Below are positions 1 through 8,030 of a stretch of DNA of 17,474 bases, piece after piece; position 1 is the stretch's first letter, and every line of letters starts with the position of its first letter. The notes beneath the pieces were generated by a model. It ran no database searches. It was not told the origin of the DNA and was given only the letters and a program-made list of their open reading frames with translations. A program made the position numbers and the translations under genes. Origin of the DNA: CAZKGE01 sp964541695 (GTDB taxonomy: Bacteria > Bacillota > Clostridia > Christensenellales > CAG-138). The stretch covers positions 1-17,474 of the forward strand of contig CAZIRB010000042.1 of assembly GCA_964541695.1 (NCBI GenBank), given 5' to 3'.

Positions 1-732
1 ATCAGCCTGCCGTTCTATGCGCACAGCGCGTATCAGGGGGTCACGAACGTCGCGCGCCTCTGCAAGATTTTTGGCATCGTCTTTGCGGTCAGCGCGATCG
101 GGGCGCACGGCATCATGGTTTTGCAGGGCACGCGGGAATATGTGCTGCCGCTCTTTGTGGCCGCGGACATGGGCCGCTATCTGAAAGCAGTGATCCCCAC
201 CATGCCCTCCTATTTGGGCGTGGAGGTTCTGGCACTGCTGCCCATCGCGCAAAAGGATCTCAAGAAAGCGCCGCGCGTCGCGCTGTTTACGGTGCTGGCC
301 ATCGGGCTGTTCTATGTGCTCACCGTGGAGGGCGACATCATGATGGTCGGCATGAACGAGGCCACCAACGAAAACAACGCCATGATCTCCGCCATCCGGC
401 AGCTCGAGCTCCCGTTCCTCGACTTTTTCGAGCGGCTGGACATCCTGTATCTGACGGCGGGATTCATGGGTATGTTTGCCGCAAAGGCCATCGTGATCAC
501 AGCCGCATTGGAATCTGCCTCCAAGCTGCTGCCGCGCGTAAACCGCGTTTTAATCATTACCTGCATCTCCGCCGCCGTTTTTGCGATGGATCTTGTGCTG
601 CTGCAGCTGAACGAGATGGGCCGCCTGTTTGAACAGTTCGCGCTGATCGCGGGCAATATTGCGTCGCTTGCGATCCCGGCCGGGCTGCTGATTTTAACGA
701 AGGTGAAACAACATGCGAACAAAACGGCTTAG
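1..732 (+). CDS. gerAB: Spore germination permease GerAB (5'-truncated by window)
   Basis: The reading frame is open from the first base, so the gene starts outside the window. 243 codons are present and about 120 are probably missing compared with the usual length of about 360. GerAB proteins are APC-superfamily permease-like subunits of the GerA germinant receptor in the inner spore membrane; they are linked to germinant recognition and ion release. Visible family marks are the helix with FLGVEV-like PSYLGVEVLALLP (window residues 69-81) followed by a KDLKKA loop, and the FFERLDILYL segment (142-151) near the C-terminal helices. Hydrophobic segments lie around 24-41, 95-109, 148-170, 182-202 and 211-233. 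The stop codon lies inside gerAC (20-bp overlap), so the two are translationally linked. The frame shows no break. Family assignment is firm; the germinant is unknown. Confidence 0.9.
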   Translation: MSLPFYAHSAYQGVTNVARLCKIFGIVFAVSAIGAHGIMVLQGTREYVLPLFVAADMGRYLKAVIPTMPSYLGVEVLALLPIAQKDLKKAPRVALFTVLAIGLFYVLTVEGDIMMVGMNEATNENNAMISAIRQLELPFLDFFERLDILYLTAGFMGMFAAKAIVITAALESASKLLPRVNRVLIITCISAAVFAMDLVLLQLNEMGRLFEQFALIAGNIASLAIPAGLLILTKVKQHANKTA

Positions 733-1837
733 GGCGCTTGTGCTTTTTACCCTGGTATTCGCGCTGCTGCTTACGGGCTGCTGGGACGCCGAGGACATCG
801 AGGGCCGTGAAATCCTGACGCTGGTGATCGTCGACAGATCGGAAAAGGGTTACGCTTTTACGGTCGAATATTCCATCCCTTCCGGCGCGAAGGACGGCGA
901 AAAAGGCTCGTCGTCGTTTCAGTTCACCCAGTCCGAGGGGGACTCCCTCGTCGCGGCGCGGGACGGGTTGGATGCGAAGCTGAACCGGCCGATTTACCTC
1001 GGCGCGGTGCATGCCGTCGTGCTGACGGGGCAGCACGCCGACGAGGGCATTGCGGAATACATGTTCCGGCTGCGCGACATCAACGATTACCGCAAGATCG
1101 TCGATATTCTGGTCACCGACGAGCCGCTGGACGCGTTTACAAAGCTGAAAGCCCCGCAGGGCATGGGCGGCGTGGGCAAGTCGATCGAGGACACCATGAC
1201 CAGCCTGATTCAGCAGGGGCGTATGTTCGACGCGAATCTTGCGGCGGTGCTCGACGCCGTCACGGGCCCGTGCGAATGCTTTCTGCTGCCGAACGTGAAG
1301 ATCAGCGACGACAATATCGAGCTGTCCGGGTTCTCGATCTTCTGCGGCGGCAAGCGCGTCGGCACGATACCGGAAAAACGCTCGCGCGGTGTCCTGCTGC
1401 TCAAGGTCCAAAAGCCGAAGCTGTCCTATGTGGTGCCGTACGACACCGGCACGGCCACTGTTGCGGTCGAAATGCGCAAGCGGAAGATCAAGCCCGTTTA
1501 TGAGAACAGGCAGATCTATTTCCACCTCACGTTCAGCTTCGGCGCGGAGCTGTCCAATTACTCGAACGACATACCGGTTACGCAGGCCCTTCACGACCAG
1601 ATCCAGGAGAACCTGCGCACGATGATTTTCGACGAGCTTGCGGAGGCGATCCTCACCTCGCAAAAGAAGTATGAGAGCGATTACCTGGGCTTCTTTTCGG
1701 CCTTCCGCATCGCCTATCCGACGGAGGTCCGCGCAATGAAATGGAGCGACGAATACCCCGACGCCAAGATCGACATTGCGATCGACGTCGATTTCGACTC
1801 GACCGGCAGTCTGGACTATATCCCGCGCACCGAATAG
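713..1837 (+). CDS. gerAC: Spore germination lipoprotein GerAC (Ger(x)C family)
   Basis: 374 aa, a normal length for Ger(x)C proteins, which are lipid-anchored C subunits of GerA-type germinant receptors on the outer face of the inner spore membrane. The start is basic (MRTKRLR), then a hydrophobic stretch and a lipobox LLTG-C with the modified cysteine at residue 23. CWDAEDIE follows directly, matching the GCWD..E(I/L) signature that opens the mature part of this family. The remaining sequence is soluble alpha/beta with no further membrane segment. The start at 713 is supported by a GAAGGTGA ribosome binding site about 6 bases upstream and by the signal peptide beginning at once. It overlaps gerAB by 20 bp, and gerAA begins 13 bp after its stop, so the three are one operon. 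Confidence 0.92.
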   Translation: MRTKRLRALVLFTLVFALLLTGCWDAEDIEGREILTLVIVDRSEKGYAFTVEYSIPSGAKDGEKGSSSFQFTQSEGDSLVAARDGLDAKLNRPIYLGAVHAVVLTGQHADEGIAEYMFRLRDINDYRKIVDILVTDEPLDAFTKLKAPQGMGGVGKSIEDTMTSLIQQGRMFDANLAAVLDAVTGPCECFLLPNVKISDDNIELSGFSIFCGGKRVGTIPEKRSRGVLLLKVQKPKLSYVVPYDTGTATVAVEMRKRKIKPVYENRQIYFHLTFSFGAELSNYSNDIPVTQALHDQIQENLRTMIFDELAEAILTSQKKYESDYLGFFSAFRIAYPTEVRAMKWSDEYPDAKIDIAIDVDFDSTGSLDYIPRTE

Positions 1838-1850
1838 CAAGGAGCATTCC

Positions 1851-3560
1851 ATGGCAAATCGCCGGCGTATCTACGACAAACTGATCCGTTCCTTTGCAGA
1901 GACCAACCTGGCCGTCATCGACCGGACGATGGTCTGCGCCGGCAGCACGCTGCATCTGCTCTATATCAAGCAGCTCGTCGACACCGACATGGTCTCCCTC
2001 TCGATCCTGCGGCCGCTGCTCGTGCACTACGAAAAAAAGCTCCTGCGCCCCAAGGCGAAGAAGGTGGCCGAGACCGTCATCCAAGCCGCCGACTGCCGGC
2101 TGGAAACCAAGGTCGAGGACATCGAAAAATTCATACTCGACGGCATGTGCGTGCTGCTCTTTCCGCACGACGCGTCGTACATCGTAATCAATCTCAAGCA
2201 GGTGCAGCACCGCGCGGTGCCGGAGCCCGACATCGCCTACTCGATCCGCGGCCCCAAGGACAGCTTCGCCGAGAACCTGGACGCCAACCTCTCGCTGATC
2301 CGATACCGGCTCAAGGATCCGAGCCTGTGCATCGATATGCTCAAGCTCGGCCGCAGGACGCAGACGAGCATGGCCGTTATCTACATCAGCGACATCGCAA
2401 ACCCGGACTACGTCGCGGAGGTGAAGCGCCGGCTGTCCGCAATCGACACCGACGCGGTTTGGGGCTCCGGAGACCTGCAGAATTTTCTCGCCGACAAAAA
2501 AAACAGCCTGTTTCCGCAGACGGGCGTCGTTGAACGTTCCGACGCGGCCTGCGAGGCGATCCTCGAGGGCAAAGTCCTGATGATGGCCGACGGCGGGCAG
2601 ATAGCGCTTGTGGCGCCGCACACGTTCAGCGAATCCATGACCTCCTGCGACGACCGGTACGACATGAAATTTTCCGGCCTTTTCGCAAAGCTCCTGCGGT
2701 ACGTCGCGTTCTTTGTCACGCTGTGCCTGTCCTCCATCTATGTGGCGCTGGTTTCGTTCCATCCGGACGCGCTGCCCGGCAGCTACGCGATCCTGCTCTC
2801 GCAGATGCGGCAGGCCGTGCTGTTCCCTGCGGTGATCGAGGTGCTGATCGTCGAACTGCTCGTGGAGCTCGTGCGCGAGGCGCTCCTTCGCGTGCCGTCC
2901 AAGATCGGCACAGCCATCGGCATCGTCGGCGCGATCATCATCGGGGACGCTGCCACGGCGGCCGGCATATTCGACTCGCTCGTTCTGATCATCGTCTCGA
3001 CGTCGCTGCTCGCCTCGTTTACGATACCGGACTATTTCTTCATGAACGCGGTGCGCATCCTGAAGTTTCTGGTCGTGATCATGACCGGGATTCTGGGGTT
3101 CTACGGCCTCGTGCTGGCGCTGTGCTTTATTTTGACGAACCTTGTTTCGATCGACAGCTTCGGGCTGCCGTACTTCGCGCCGTTCGCGCCGTTCAACTGG
3201 TACGACTTTAAGCGCGCGTTCCTGTTCAGCAGGAGCACCACGAGCAGGCGCATGCACTACATGAACACGATCGACAGCACGCGCGGGCCGCAGACAAGGG
3301 AGAACCCGAAGCCGGACGAGGGCCGCGATACGCGCGGCAACGCGCGCGGCTCACAGGGAGAGGGGAACTCCAAGCAGCCGGGGAGCGGCAGCGATGCGCG
3401 CGGCGGCGCGTGCGGGCCGCAGGGAGATGGGAACTCGAAGCAAACGGGAAGCGGCAGCGATGCGCGCGGCGGCGCGCGCGGCAACGTGGGTAGATCGCAG
3501 GGAGATGGGAACTCGAAGCAAACGGGGAACGGCAGCGATACGCGTAAAAAGAACCGATAA
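1851..3560 (+). CDS. gerAA: Spore germination protein GerAA with repetitive C-terminal tail
   Basis: 569 aa. GerAA subunits have a soluble N-terminal domain and a membrane domain and form the receptor core (an oligomeric channel in recent models). I chose ATG 1851, preceded by AAGGAG at 1839-1844 with 6-base spacing; an in-frame ATG at 1776 lies inside gerAC and lacks support. The N-terminal domain spans about 1-275 and contains the IRGPKDSFAENLDANLSLIR signature (132-151). Membrane segments are near 280-301, 322-343, 352-373, 376-392 and 402-432. Between them lies VPSKIGTAIGIVGAIIIGDA (348-367), the family's IVGxxxIG motif. PYFAPFAPFNWYDFKRAF (439-456) is the usual C-terminal element. Unusual is the hydrophilic tail from about 475, with three near-identical QGxGNSKQxGxGSDxR units at 502, 524 and 550. 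Last gene of the operon in B-C-A order rather than the common A-B-C. Confidence 0.93.
   Translation: MANRRRIYDKLIRSFAETNLAVIDRTMVCAGSTLHLLYIKQLVDTDMVSLSILRPLLVHYEKKLLRPKAKKVAETVIQAADCRLETKVEDIEKFILDGMCVLLFPHDASYIVINLKQVQHRAVPEPDIAYSIRGPKDSFAENLDANLSLIRYRLKDPSLCIDMLKLGRRTQTSMAVIYISDIANPDYVAEVKRRLSAIDTDAVWGSGDLQNFLADKKNSLFPQTGVVERSDAACEAILEGKVLMMADGGQIALVAPHTFSESMTSCDDRYDMKFSGLFAKLLRYVAFFVTLCLSSIYVALVSFHPDALPGSYAILLSQMRQAVLFPAVIEVLIVELLVELVREALLRVPSKIGTAIGIVGAIIIGDAATAAGIFDSLVLIIVSTSLLASFTIPDYFFMNAVRILKFLVVIMTGILGFYGLVLALCFILTNLVSIDSFGLPYFAPFAPFNWYDFKRAFLFSRSTTSRRMHYMNTIDSTRGPQTRENPKPDEGRDTRGNARGSQGEGNSKQPGSGSDARGGACGPQGDGNSKQTGSGSDARGGARGNVGRSQGDGNSKQTGNGSDTRKKNR
3354..3557 (+). repeat. In-frame tandem repeat in the 3' end of gerAA
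   Basis: Three copies of a unit that begins CAGGGAGAnGGGAACTC start at 3354, 3420 and 3498. They are 66 and 78 bp apart (22 and 26 codons), so the reading frame is kept. Copies two and three are almost identical for about 50 bp (CAGGGAGATGGGAACTCGAA and onward); copy one differs at several positions. A degenerate half unit (GRDTRGNARG) precedes copy one. The encoded peptide is rich in Gly, Ser, Asn, Gln, Asp and Arg and is probably disordered. The high DNA identity between copies suggests recent duplication. Confidence 0.85.
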
Positions 3561-3617
3561 CCGCAGGAAGCTGGAGGGAGCCGTTCCGCGCCCGCAGCTT
3601 TTCCGCGCCGAACCGCA

Positions 3618-3652
3618 ATCGCGGCGGCCTTGCGGCCGCCGCGATCTTATTT
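3618..3652 (+). terminator. Intrinsic terminator after the gerA operon
   Basis: A perfect 12-bp GC-rich stem: left arm ATCGCGGCGGCC at 3618-3629, loop TTGC, right arm GGCCGCCGCGAT at 3634-3645, followed by CTTATTT. It lies 57 bp after the gerAA stop, between convergent genes. On the minus strand the same hairpin is followed by TTGCGGTT, a weak tail, so it may also help end the minus-strand cluster. Confidence 0.75.
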
Positions 3653-3700
3653 CCCGCCCGATCCGGCCTGTTGCCGGACCTCCGCTCCGCTCCTTTAAAT

Positions 3701-4153
3701 CTATGCGCCGATCGCCCCGTCGCGGAGCACGCGGAAGCGGCAGCTTTTCGCGCCCTCGAGTATCGTCTCGAGCCGCTCGACGCGAAAACGCTCGCCGGGC
3801 CACAGCGTGCCGAGCGCGTGCAGGATGCTGAGCCGCGAGCACTCGCACAGCCGCGGCGTATGCACATAGCCGCGCGTCACAAGGTCGCAGCCGCAGCGCG
3901 GAAACCGAACCTCGTATTCGCGCCCCGGTTCGACGACGGCGCCGCGCGCGTCGTCAAGCCGGTCGAGCGCAGGGAAGAACGCATCGGGATCGCCGCCCGT
4001 CTCCAAAAACAATGCGCGATAGCGCGCGAGCGGGCCGGTCTCGGCGCAGCGCCGCGCGCAGGCGGACAGCAGCACGGTCCGCGCCGGCGCGCTCAGCGAT
4101 TCGATCCCCTCGGCAAAGCCGAAAAACCACGCGTCGAAAAACGCATCGTCCAT
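3701..4153 (-). CDS. Small Cys-rich protein with V4R/ATC-hydrolase-like C-terminus, function unknown
   Basis: 150 aa. The start ATG at 4153 has a GGAGG ribosome binding site at 4161-4165 with 7-base spacing, which supports a real gene. It is the last gene of the minus-strand cluster, 57 bp after the GH1 stop. The N-terminal half is helical and acidic/aromatic (FFDAWFFGF at 5-13, cysteines 32 and 36). The C-terminal half has a C-x-C pair (87, 89), a second C-x-C in LCECSR (102-107), then an LETILEGAKSCRFRV ending (128-142) with Cys138. A late 'E(S/T)ILxGxxxCxFxV' element is what I know from V4R-like domains and proteins called L-2-amino-thiazoline-4-carboxylic acid hydrolase. The paired cysteines could bind a metal. 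I cannot name it reliably: the assignment comes from motif memory, and the link to sugar metabolism is position only. Confidence 0.65.
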   Translation of the reverse strand: MDDAFFDAWFFGFAEGIESLSAPARTVLLSACARRCAETGPLARYRALFLETGGDPDAFFPALDRLDDARGAVVEPGREYEVRFPRCGCDLVTRGYVHTPRLCECSRLSILHALGTLWPGERFRVERLETILEGAKSCRFRVLRDGAIGA

Positions 4154-4210
4154 CCCGTTCCCTCCGCTGTCTGCGGCCCCCGTCCCGATTGCGCCGCCCG
4201 AACCGCGCCT

Positions 4211-5563
4211 TTACAGATTCTCCCCGTTTTTGCGGATCACGTCCCGGTACCAGAGCGCCGAGTCCTTCGGGATGCGCCGCTGGTCGCGGTAGTCGACGAA
4301 CACGAGGCCGAAGCGTTCGTCGAAGCCGTCCGCCCACTCGAAGTTGTCGAGGAAGCTCCAGTGCAGGTAGCCGAACACCGGCGTGCCCTCGTCGATCGAT
4401 TTTTTCAGTTCCAGCAGATACCGGTGCATATAGTCGATGCGGTCCGGATCGTGCACCTTTCCGTCGAGGAATATACGGTCGTTGCAGGCCTGCCCGTTTT
4501 CGGTGATGCAGAGCGGCAGGCCGTACCGCTTGTGGAGGTTTATCATGCCGTAGCGCATGACCTCGGGCGCGACGGGCCACTTGACCGCCGTCTGCGGGAA
4601 GCCCGGATACCGGCCGGCCGGCTCGCCGTTCTCGTCGACCGCCTGCCCGTGGTAGACGTTCACGCCGATAAAGTCCGGCCGCTCCATGAGCGCCCACTCG
4701 CTCCCGGGCAGGCCCGCCGCAAAGGCCCGCATCTCGGGCGTCGCGCTCTCGTCGTAGCGGCGCAATATCACGCTGTCGAGAAAAATGTTGAATGTAAACG
4801 TCCACGGCCCCAGTTTGCCGGACAGATCGAACGACGCGTTGTACGCGGCCTCGCGTCCCTTTTCCGTGTCGACGAGCGGATAGCACAGGCGTCCGCAGGG
4901 CGCCGCGCCGACGAGCGCCTGCGGCGAAACGCGCTTGATCGCGCGCTGCGCGGCGCTGTGCGCGAGCGCGAAGTGGTGCATGCAGCGGATCAGATCCTCC
5001 TCGGGTAATTGCTTGCCCGGCGCGTGCATGCCGTTGCCGTAGCCAAGGCCCACGGCGCACTGCGGCTCGTTGACGGTCATGTAGCGCTTGACCCGGTCGC
5101 CGAAACGCCTGGCCATAAGCTCCGCGTATTGTTCGAACGCGTCGACCGTGGCGCGGCTGAGCCAGCCGCCCGCGCGCTCCAGCGCGCTCGGCAGTTCCCA
5201 GTGGTAGAGCGTGACCCAGGGCTCGATGCCCGCGGCGAGCAGCGCGTCAACCAGGCGGTCATAAAACGCCAGCCCCGCCTCGTTGACCGCGCCGGTCCCC
5301 GCGGGCAGCACGCGCGGCCAGTTGACGGAGAAGCGGTAGACACGATAGCCCAGCTCCCGCATGAGCGCGATGTCGCTTTCGTAGCGGTGGTACACGTCGC
5401 AGGCGACGTCCCCGTTCTCGTCGTTGCGCACGTGGCCGCGGCCCGTTTCGTGCGCAAAATCGTCCCAGATGCTCGGGCCCTTGCCGTCCGCGTCCCACGC
5501 GCCCTCGCACTGATACGCGGCGCACGCCGCCCCCCAGATAAACCCCTTCGGGAACGCGCTCAT
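4211..5563 (-). CDS. GH1 beta-glucosidase, cytoplasmic
   Basis: 450 aa, the normal length for bacterial family GH1 retaining beta-glucosidases, which remove glucose from the non-reducing end of cellobiose and other beta-glucosides. The acid/base glutamate is E166 in TVNEP and the nucleophile is E355 in ITENG. Glycone-binding residues expected for the family are present: Q18 (YQCEGAW), H121 (YHW), N165, W402, and E409-W410 in FLDNFEWADGF. The EWADGF form fits a plain glucosidase rather than a 6-phospho-beta-glucosidase, which agrees with ABC rather than PTS uptake. There is no signal peptide. The start is FPKGFIWGAA, the classic GH1 opening. ATG 5563 overlaps the GH94 stop as ATGA, with GGAGG at 5571-5575, so translation is probably coupled to GH94. 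Some GH1 enzymes act on galactosides or aryl glucosides, so the exact substrate is open. Confidence 0.93.
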   Translation of the reverse strand: MSAFPKGFIWGAACAAYQCEGAWDADGKGPSIWDDFAHETGRGHVRNDENGDVACDVYHRYESDIALMRELGYRVYRFSVNWPRVLPAGTGAVNEAGLAFYDRLVDALLAAGIEPWVTLYHWELPSALERAGGWLSRATVDAFEQYAELMARRFGDRVKRYMTVNEPQCAVGLGYGNGMHAPGKQLPEEDLIRCMHHFALAHSAAQRAIKRVSPQALVGAAPCGRLCYPLVDTEKGREAAYNASFDLSGKLGPWTFTFNIFLDSVILRRYDESATPEMRAFAAGLPGSEWALMERPDFIGVNVYHGQAVDENGEPAGRYPGFPQTAVKWPVAPEVMRYGMINLHKRYGLPLCITENGQACNDRIFLDGKVHDPDRIDYMHRYLLELKKSIDEGTPVFGYLHWSFLDNFEWADGFDERFGLVFVDYRDQRRIPKDSALWYRDVIRKNGENL

Positions 5564-7977
5564 ACCGTTACCTCCACGTCATAAACTTCCTTGCCCGGCT
5601 GCACCGGGATCACGGTCCCCGAAACGGCCTCCCCGTCCACCGTGAGCGAGTACGCGCCGGTATTTTGCACACGGATGCGGTATTTCGCGCCGCGGTATGT
5701 CCGCTCGGCCGTGTAGCCGCCGAACCCGGTGGGCAGGCACGGCGTCACCGCCAGCCCGTCGAGCATCGGCCGGATGCCGAGTATGTACTGCGATACCGAG
5801 ACGAACGACCACGCCGCTGTGCCGGTGAGCCAGCTGTTCTTCGCCTCGCCCTCGGCGTGCGACGCGCGCGCGGCGGTCGTCTGCGCGTAGACGTACGGCT
5901 CGGCCTTGCGCACGTCGCTTTTCTCCTCGAGGTAAGCCGGGCACGTGCGGCGGTATACGTCGAACGCGTTGTCCCCACGGGAAAGCGCCGTCTCGGCGAT
6001 TAGGACCCACGGGTTGTTGTGCGCAAACACGGAGCCGTTCTCCTTATAGCCCGGCGGATAGCTCGTAATCTCGCCAAGCTCCGGATGGTAAGCTGTGTAG
6101 CACGGGGCGAGCAGCTCCACGCCGAACGTGCCGAGCAGCCGCTCGCGCACGGCGTCGAGCGCGCGCTGCGCCTTTCCGTCAGTCAGGCCAACGCCTGCCA
6201 TGACGCAGAAACCCTGCGGCTCGATGTAGATCTGCCCCTCGTCGTTCTCGCGCGAGCCGACCTTCCCCCCGAACGCGTCGAACGCACGCAGGAACCATTC
6301 CCCGTCCCAGCCGTGCGTTTCGATTGCGCCCGCCATACGGGAAACCGCTGCGCGCACGTCGGCCGCCTCGGCCGCAAAGCCCGCGCGGTCGCACAGCTCG
6401 GCGTACGAGCCGCCGTAGCGCACGAACATCGCAGCAATGAACACGCTCTCGGCCACGCCGCTCTCGACGTTCGCGCAGGTCTGGAAGCTCTCGCCCGGCT
6501 CCTCGGAGAAGCAGTTCAGGTTAAGGCAGTCGTTCCAGTCCGCGCGGCCGATCAGCGGCAGGCCGTTCGGGCCGAGGTGCGTCAGCGTATACCGCACGCT
6601 GCGGCGCAGGTGCTCGAACAGCGGCGCTTCGGTGCCCGGCGCGTGATCAAACGGCGCGGCGGTTTGCAGGATCGGCTCGTCGCCCGTCTCGCAGAGGTAC
6701 GCCCACACGCACGCGACGAGCCAGAGCGGGTCGTCGTTGAACCCGCCGCCGATGTCCGCGTTGCCGCGCTTGGTCAGGGGCTGATATTGATGATAGGTGC
6801 TGCCGTCGGCAAACTGCACGCTCGCAAGGTCGAGGATCCGCTCCCGCGCGCGCTCCGGCACGAGGTGCACAAAGCCCATCAGGTCCTGGCAGCTGTCCCG
6901 GAAGCCCATGCCGCGCCCCGTGCCGCTTTCAAAATAGCTCGCGGAGCGGCTGATGTTGAACGTGACCATGCACTGATACTGGTTCCAGATGTTGACCATG
7001 CGGTCGAGTTTCTCGTCGGAGCTTTTCACGCGGCAGCGCGCCAGCAACCCCTCCCAGTAGGAAGCGAGCTGCCCGAGCGCGTCGTCCACGTCTTCGGTGG
7101 TCGCAAAGCGCGCCAGCGTGCGCCTGGCTCCGTCCTTTTTGATCACATTGGGCGCAATAAACTTTTGATCGCGCGGGTTCTCGGCGTAGCCGAGCACGAA
7201 CACAAAATCACGCGACGCGCCCGCGTCGAGCGATGTGTCGAGCCGCAGCGCGGCGATCGGCGAGCCGCCGTGCGCGACGCTCCCATAACTCGTCTCGTGC
7301 GCCACCGCGTCGGGCTCCGCCCACGCGCCGCGGCCGAGGAACGCGTCGCGGTCGGTGTCGAAGCCCGCGATATCGGCGTTGACGCCGTAGTAGGCGTAAT
7401 GATTGCGGCGCTCGCGGTACTCCGTCTTGTGGTAGACGGCGTTATCCTCGATCTCCACCTCACCGATGTTGAGGTTCCTTTGGAAGTTTGTCGCGTCGTC
7501 GACCGCGTTCCACAGGCACCACTCGACCGCGCCGTAGAGCTGAATCTGCTTTTTTTTGCCTGACGCGTTCGTCAGCCGCAGCCGGTGCACCTCGCACGTC
7601 TCGCCGAGCGGCACGAAGCACGTCAGCGTCGCGGAAAGATCATCCTTTGTCCCCTCGAACACGCTGTACCCGAGCCCGTGGCGGCAGGCGTACGCGTCCG
7701 GCAGCACGTCGCAGGGGCGGTACGCCGGGCTCCACGCGGCCCCGCCCGCTTCCTTGACGTAATAGAAGCGCCCGCCGACGTCGGAAGGCACGTTGTTGTA
7801 GCGGTAGCGCAAAAGCCGCAGGAGCTTTGCGTCGCGGTAGAAGCAGTAGCCGCCGCCCATGTTCGAGATCAGACCGAAGAACGACTCGCTGCCGAGATAG
7901 TTGATCCAGGGGCGCGGTGTCAGCGGCGTATGGATGACGTATTCGCGCTTTTCGTCGTCAAAGTGACCGTATCGCAT
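5560..7977 (-). CDS. Cellobiose phosphorylase (GH94)
   Basis: 805 aa. GH94 cellobiose phosphorylase splits cellobiose with phosphate into alpha-glucose-1-phosphate and glucose in the cytoplasm, saving one ATP over hydrolysis. The sequence follows the C. thermocellum enzyme as I remember it: MRYGHFDDEKREYVI at the start, PWINYLG, GGYCFYRDA, GMGFRDSCQDLMGFVH, DGSTYHQYQPLTKRGN, then GRADWNDCLNLNC with the general acid Asp at 483 (DWND), and PPGYKENGS with the acceptor-site Glu at 646. Length argues against cellodextrin phosphorylase (about 980 aa). I chose ATG 7977 because homologues begin here; a TTG at 7989 would add four residues. No Shine-Dalgarno sequence stands directly before either start, which is unusual here (see the leader ORF). 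It follows GH3 after a gap of about 130 bp and overlaps the GH1 start by 4 bp. A close phosphorylase such as an N,N'-diacetylchitobiose enzyme is possible but less likely. Confidence 0.92.
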   Translation of the reverse strand: MRYGHFDDEKREYVIHTPLTPRPWINYLGSESFFGLISNMGGGYCFYRDAKLLRLLRYRYNNVPSDVGGRFYYVKEAGGAAWSPAYRPCDVLPDAYACRHGLGYSVFEGTKDDLSATLTCFVPLGETCEVHRLRLTNASGKKKQIQLYGAVEWCLWNAVDDATNFQRNLNIGEVEIEDNAVYHKTEYRERRNHYAYYGVNADIAGFDTDRDAFLGRGAWAEPDAVAHETSYGSVAHGGSPIAALRLDTSLDAGASRDFVFVLGYAENPRDQKFIAPNVIKKDGARRTLARFATTEDVDDALGQLASYWEGLLARCRVKSSDEKLDRMVNIWNQYQCMVTFNISRSASYFESGTGRGMGFRDSCQDLMGFVHLVPERARERILDLASVQFADGSTYHQYQPLTKRGNADIGGGFNDDPLWLVACVWAYLCETGDEPILQTAAPFDHAPGTEAPLFEHLRRSVRYTLTHLGPNGLPLIGRADWNDCLNLNCFSEEPGESFQTCANVESGVAESVFIAAMFVRYGGSYAELCDRAGFAAEAADVRAAVSRMAGAIETHGWDGEWFLRAFDAFGGKVGSRENDEGQIYIEPQGFCVMAGVGLTDGKAQRALDAVRERLLGTFGVELLAPCYTAYHPELGEITSYPPGYKENGSVFAHNNPWVLIAETALSRGDNAFDVYRRTCPAYLEEKSDVRKAEPYVYAQTTAARASHAEGEAKNSWLTGTAAWSFVSVSQYILGIRPMLDGLAVTPCLPTGFGGYTAERTYRGAKYRIRVQNTGAYSLTVDGEAVSGTVIPVQPGKEVYDVEVTV

Positions 7978-7985
7978 GCTTTGAT

Positions 7986-8030
7986 TCAAGCCGGGACGCC
8001 GGCGCGCCCGATTTTTTGCGCGTCCGGCAT
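7986..8030 (-). CDS. Possible 14-codon leader ORF upstream of the GH94 gene
   Basis: On the minus strand, ATG at 8030 opens a 14-codon frame (MPDAQKIGRAGVPA) ending in TGA at 7986-7988. The stop overlaps the alternative TTG start of GH94 and ends 8 bases before its ATG. Upstream is a purine-rich, G-heavy run with GGGAGG at 8043-8048, although its 12-base spacing is long. The coding sequence also contains an imperfect stem with an A6 run in the loop. GH94 lacks its own visible ribosome binding site, so reinitiation after this leader is possible. The ORF is short enough to be chance. Confidence 0.25.
   Translation of the reverse strand: MPDAQKIGRAGVPA

Noticed and set aside
1776..1850. Earlier in-frame ATG for gerAA
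   Set aside because: It would lie inside gerAC and lacks a ribosome binding site; ATG 1851 has AAGGAG at ideal spacing and starts where family members start.
557..1852. Long minus-strand frame opposite gerAC
   Set aside because: Shadow of gerAC in a GC-rich genome; Arg/Val/Asp-rich composition with no recognisable motif and no ribosome binding site.
1653..3257. 534-codon minus-strand frame opposite gerAA
   Set aside because: Its complement is a clear GerAA protein; the frame is His/Arg/Asp-rich shadow sequence.
3354..3557. CRISPR-like array
   Set aside because: Only three units, no constant spacer length, repeats are in frame within gerAA, and no cas genes are near.
3662..3678. Hairpin TCCGGC-N5-GCCGGA as terminator for the minus-strand cluster
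   Set aside because: Only a 6-bp stem and no T-run follows on the minus strand.
3226..3867. Minus-strand frames across the gerAA repeat region
   Set aside because: Arg/Ser/Ala-rich repeats are the complement of the gerAA tail and cross the terminator.
3671..5008. 445-codon plus-strand frame opposite the Cys-rich and GH1 genes
   Set aside because: Runs through two real minus-strand genes and the gap between them; no motif.
6019..7563. 514-codon plus-strand frame opposite GH94
   Set aside because: Antisense shadow of a well-conserved enzyme; typical of GC-rich DNA with few stop codons on the complement.
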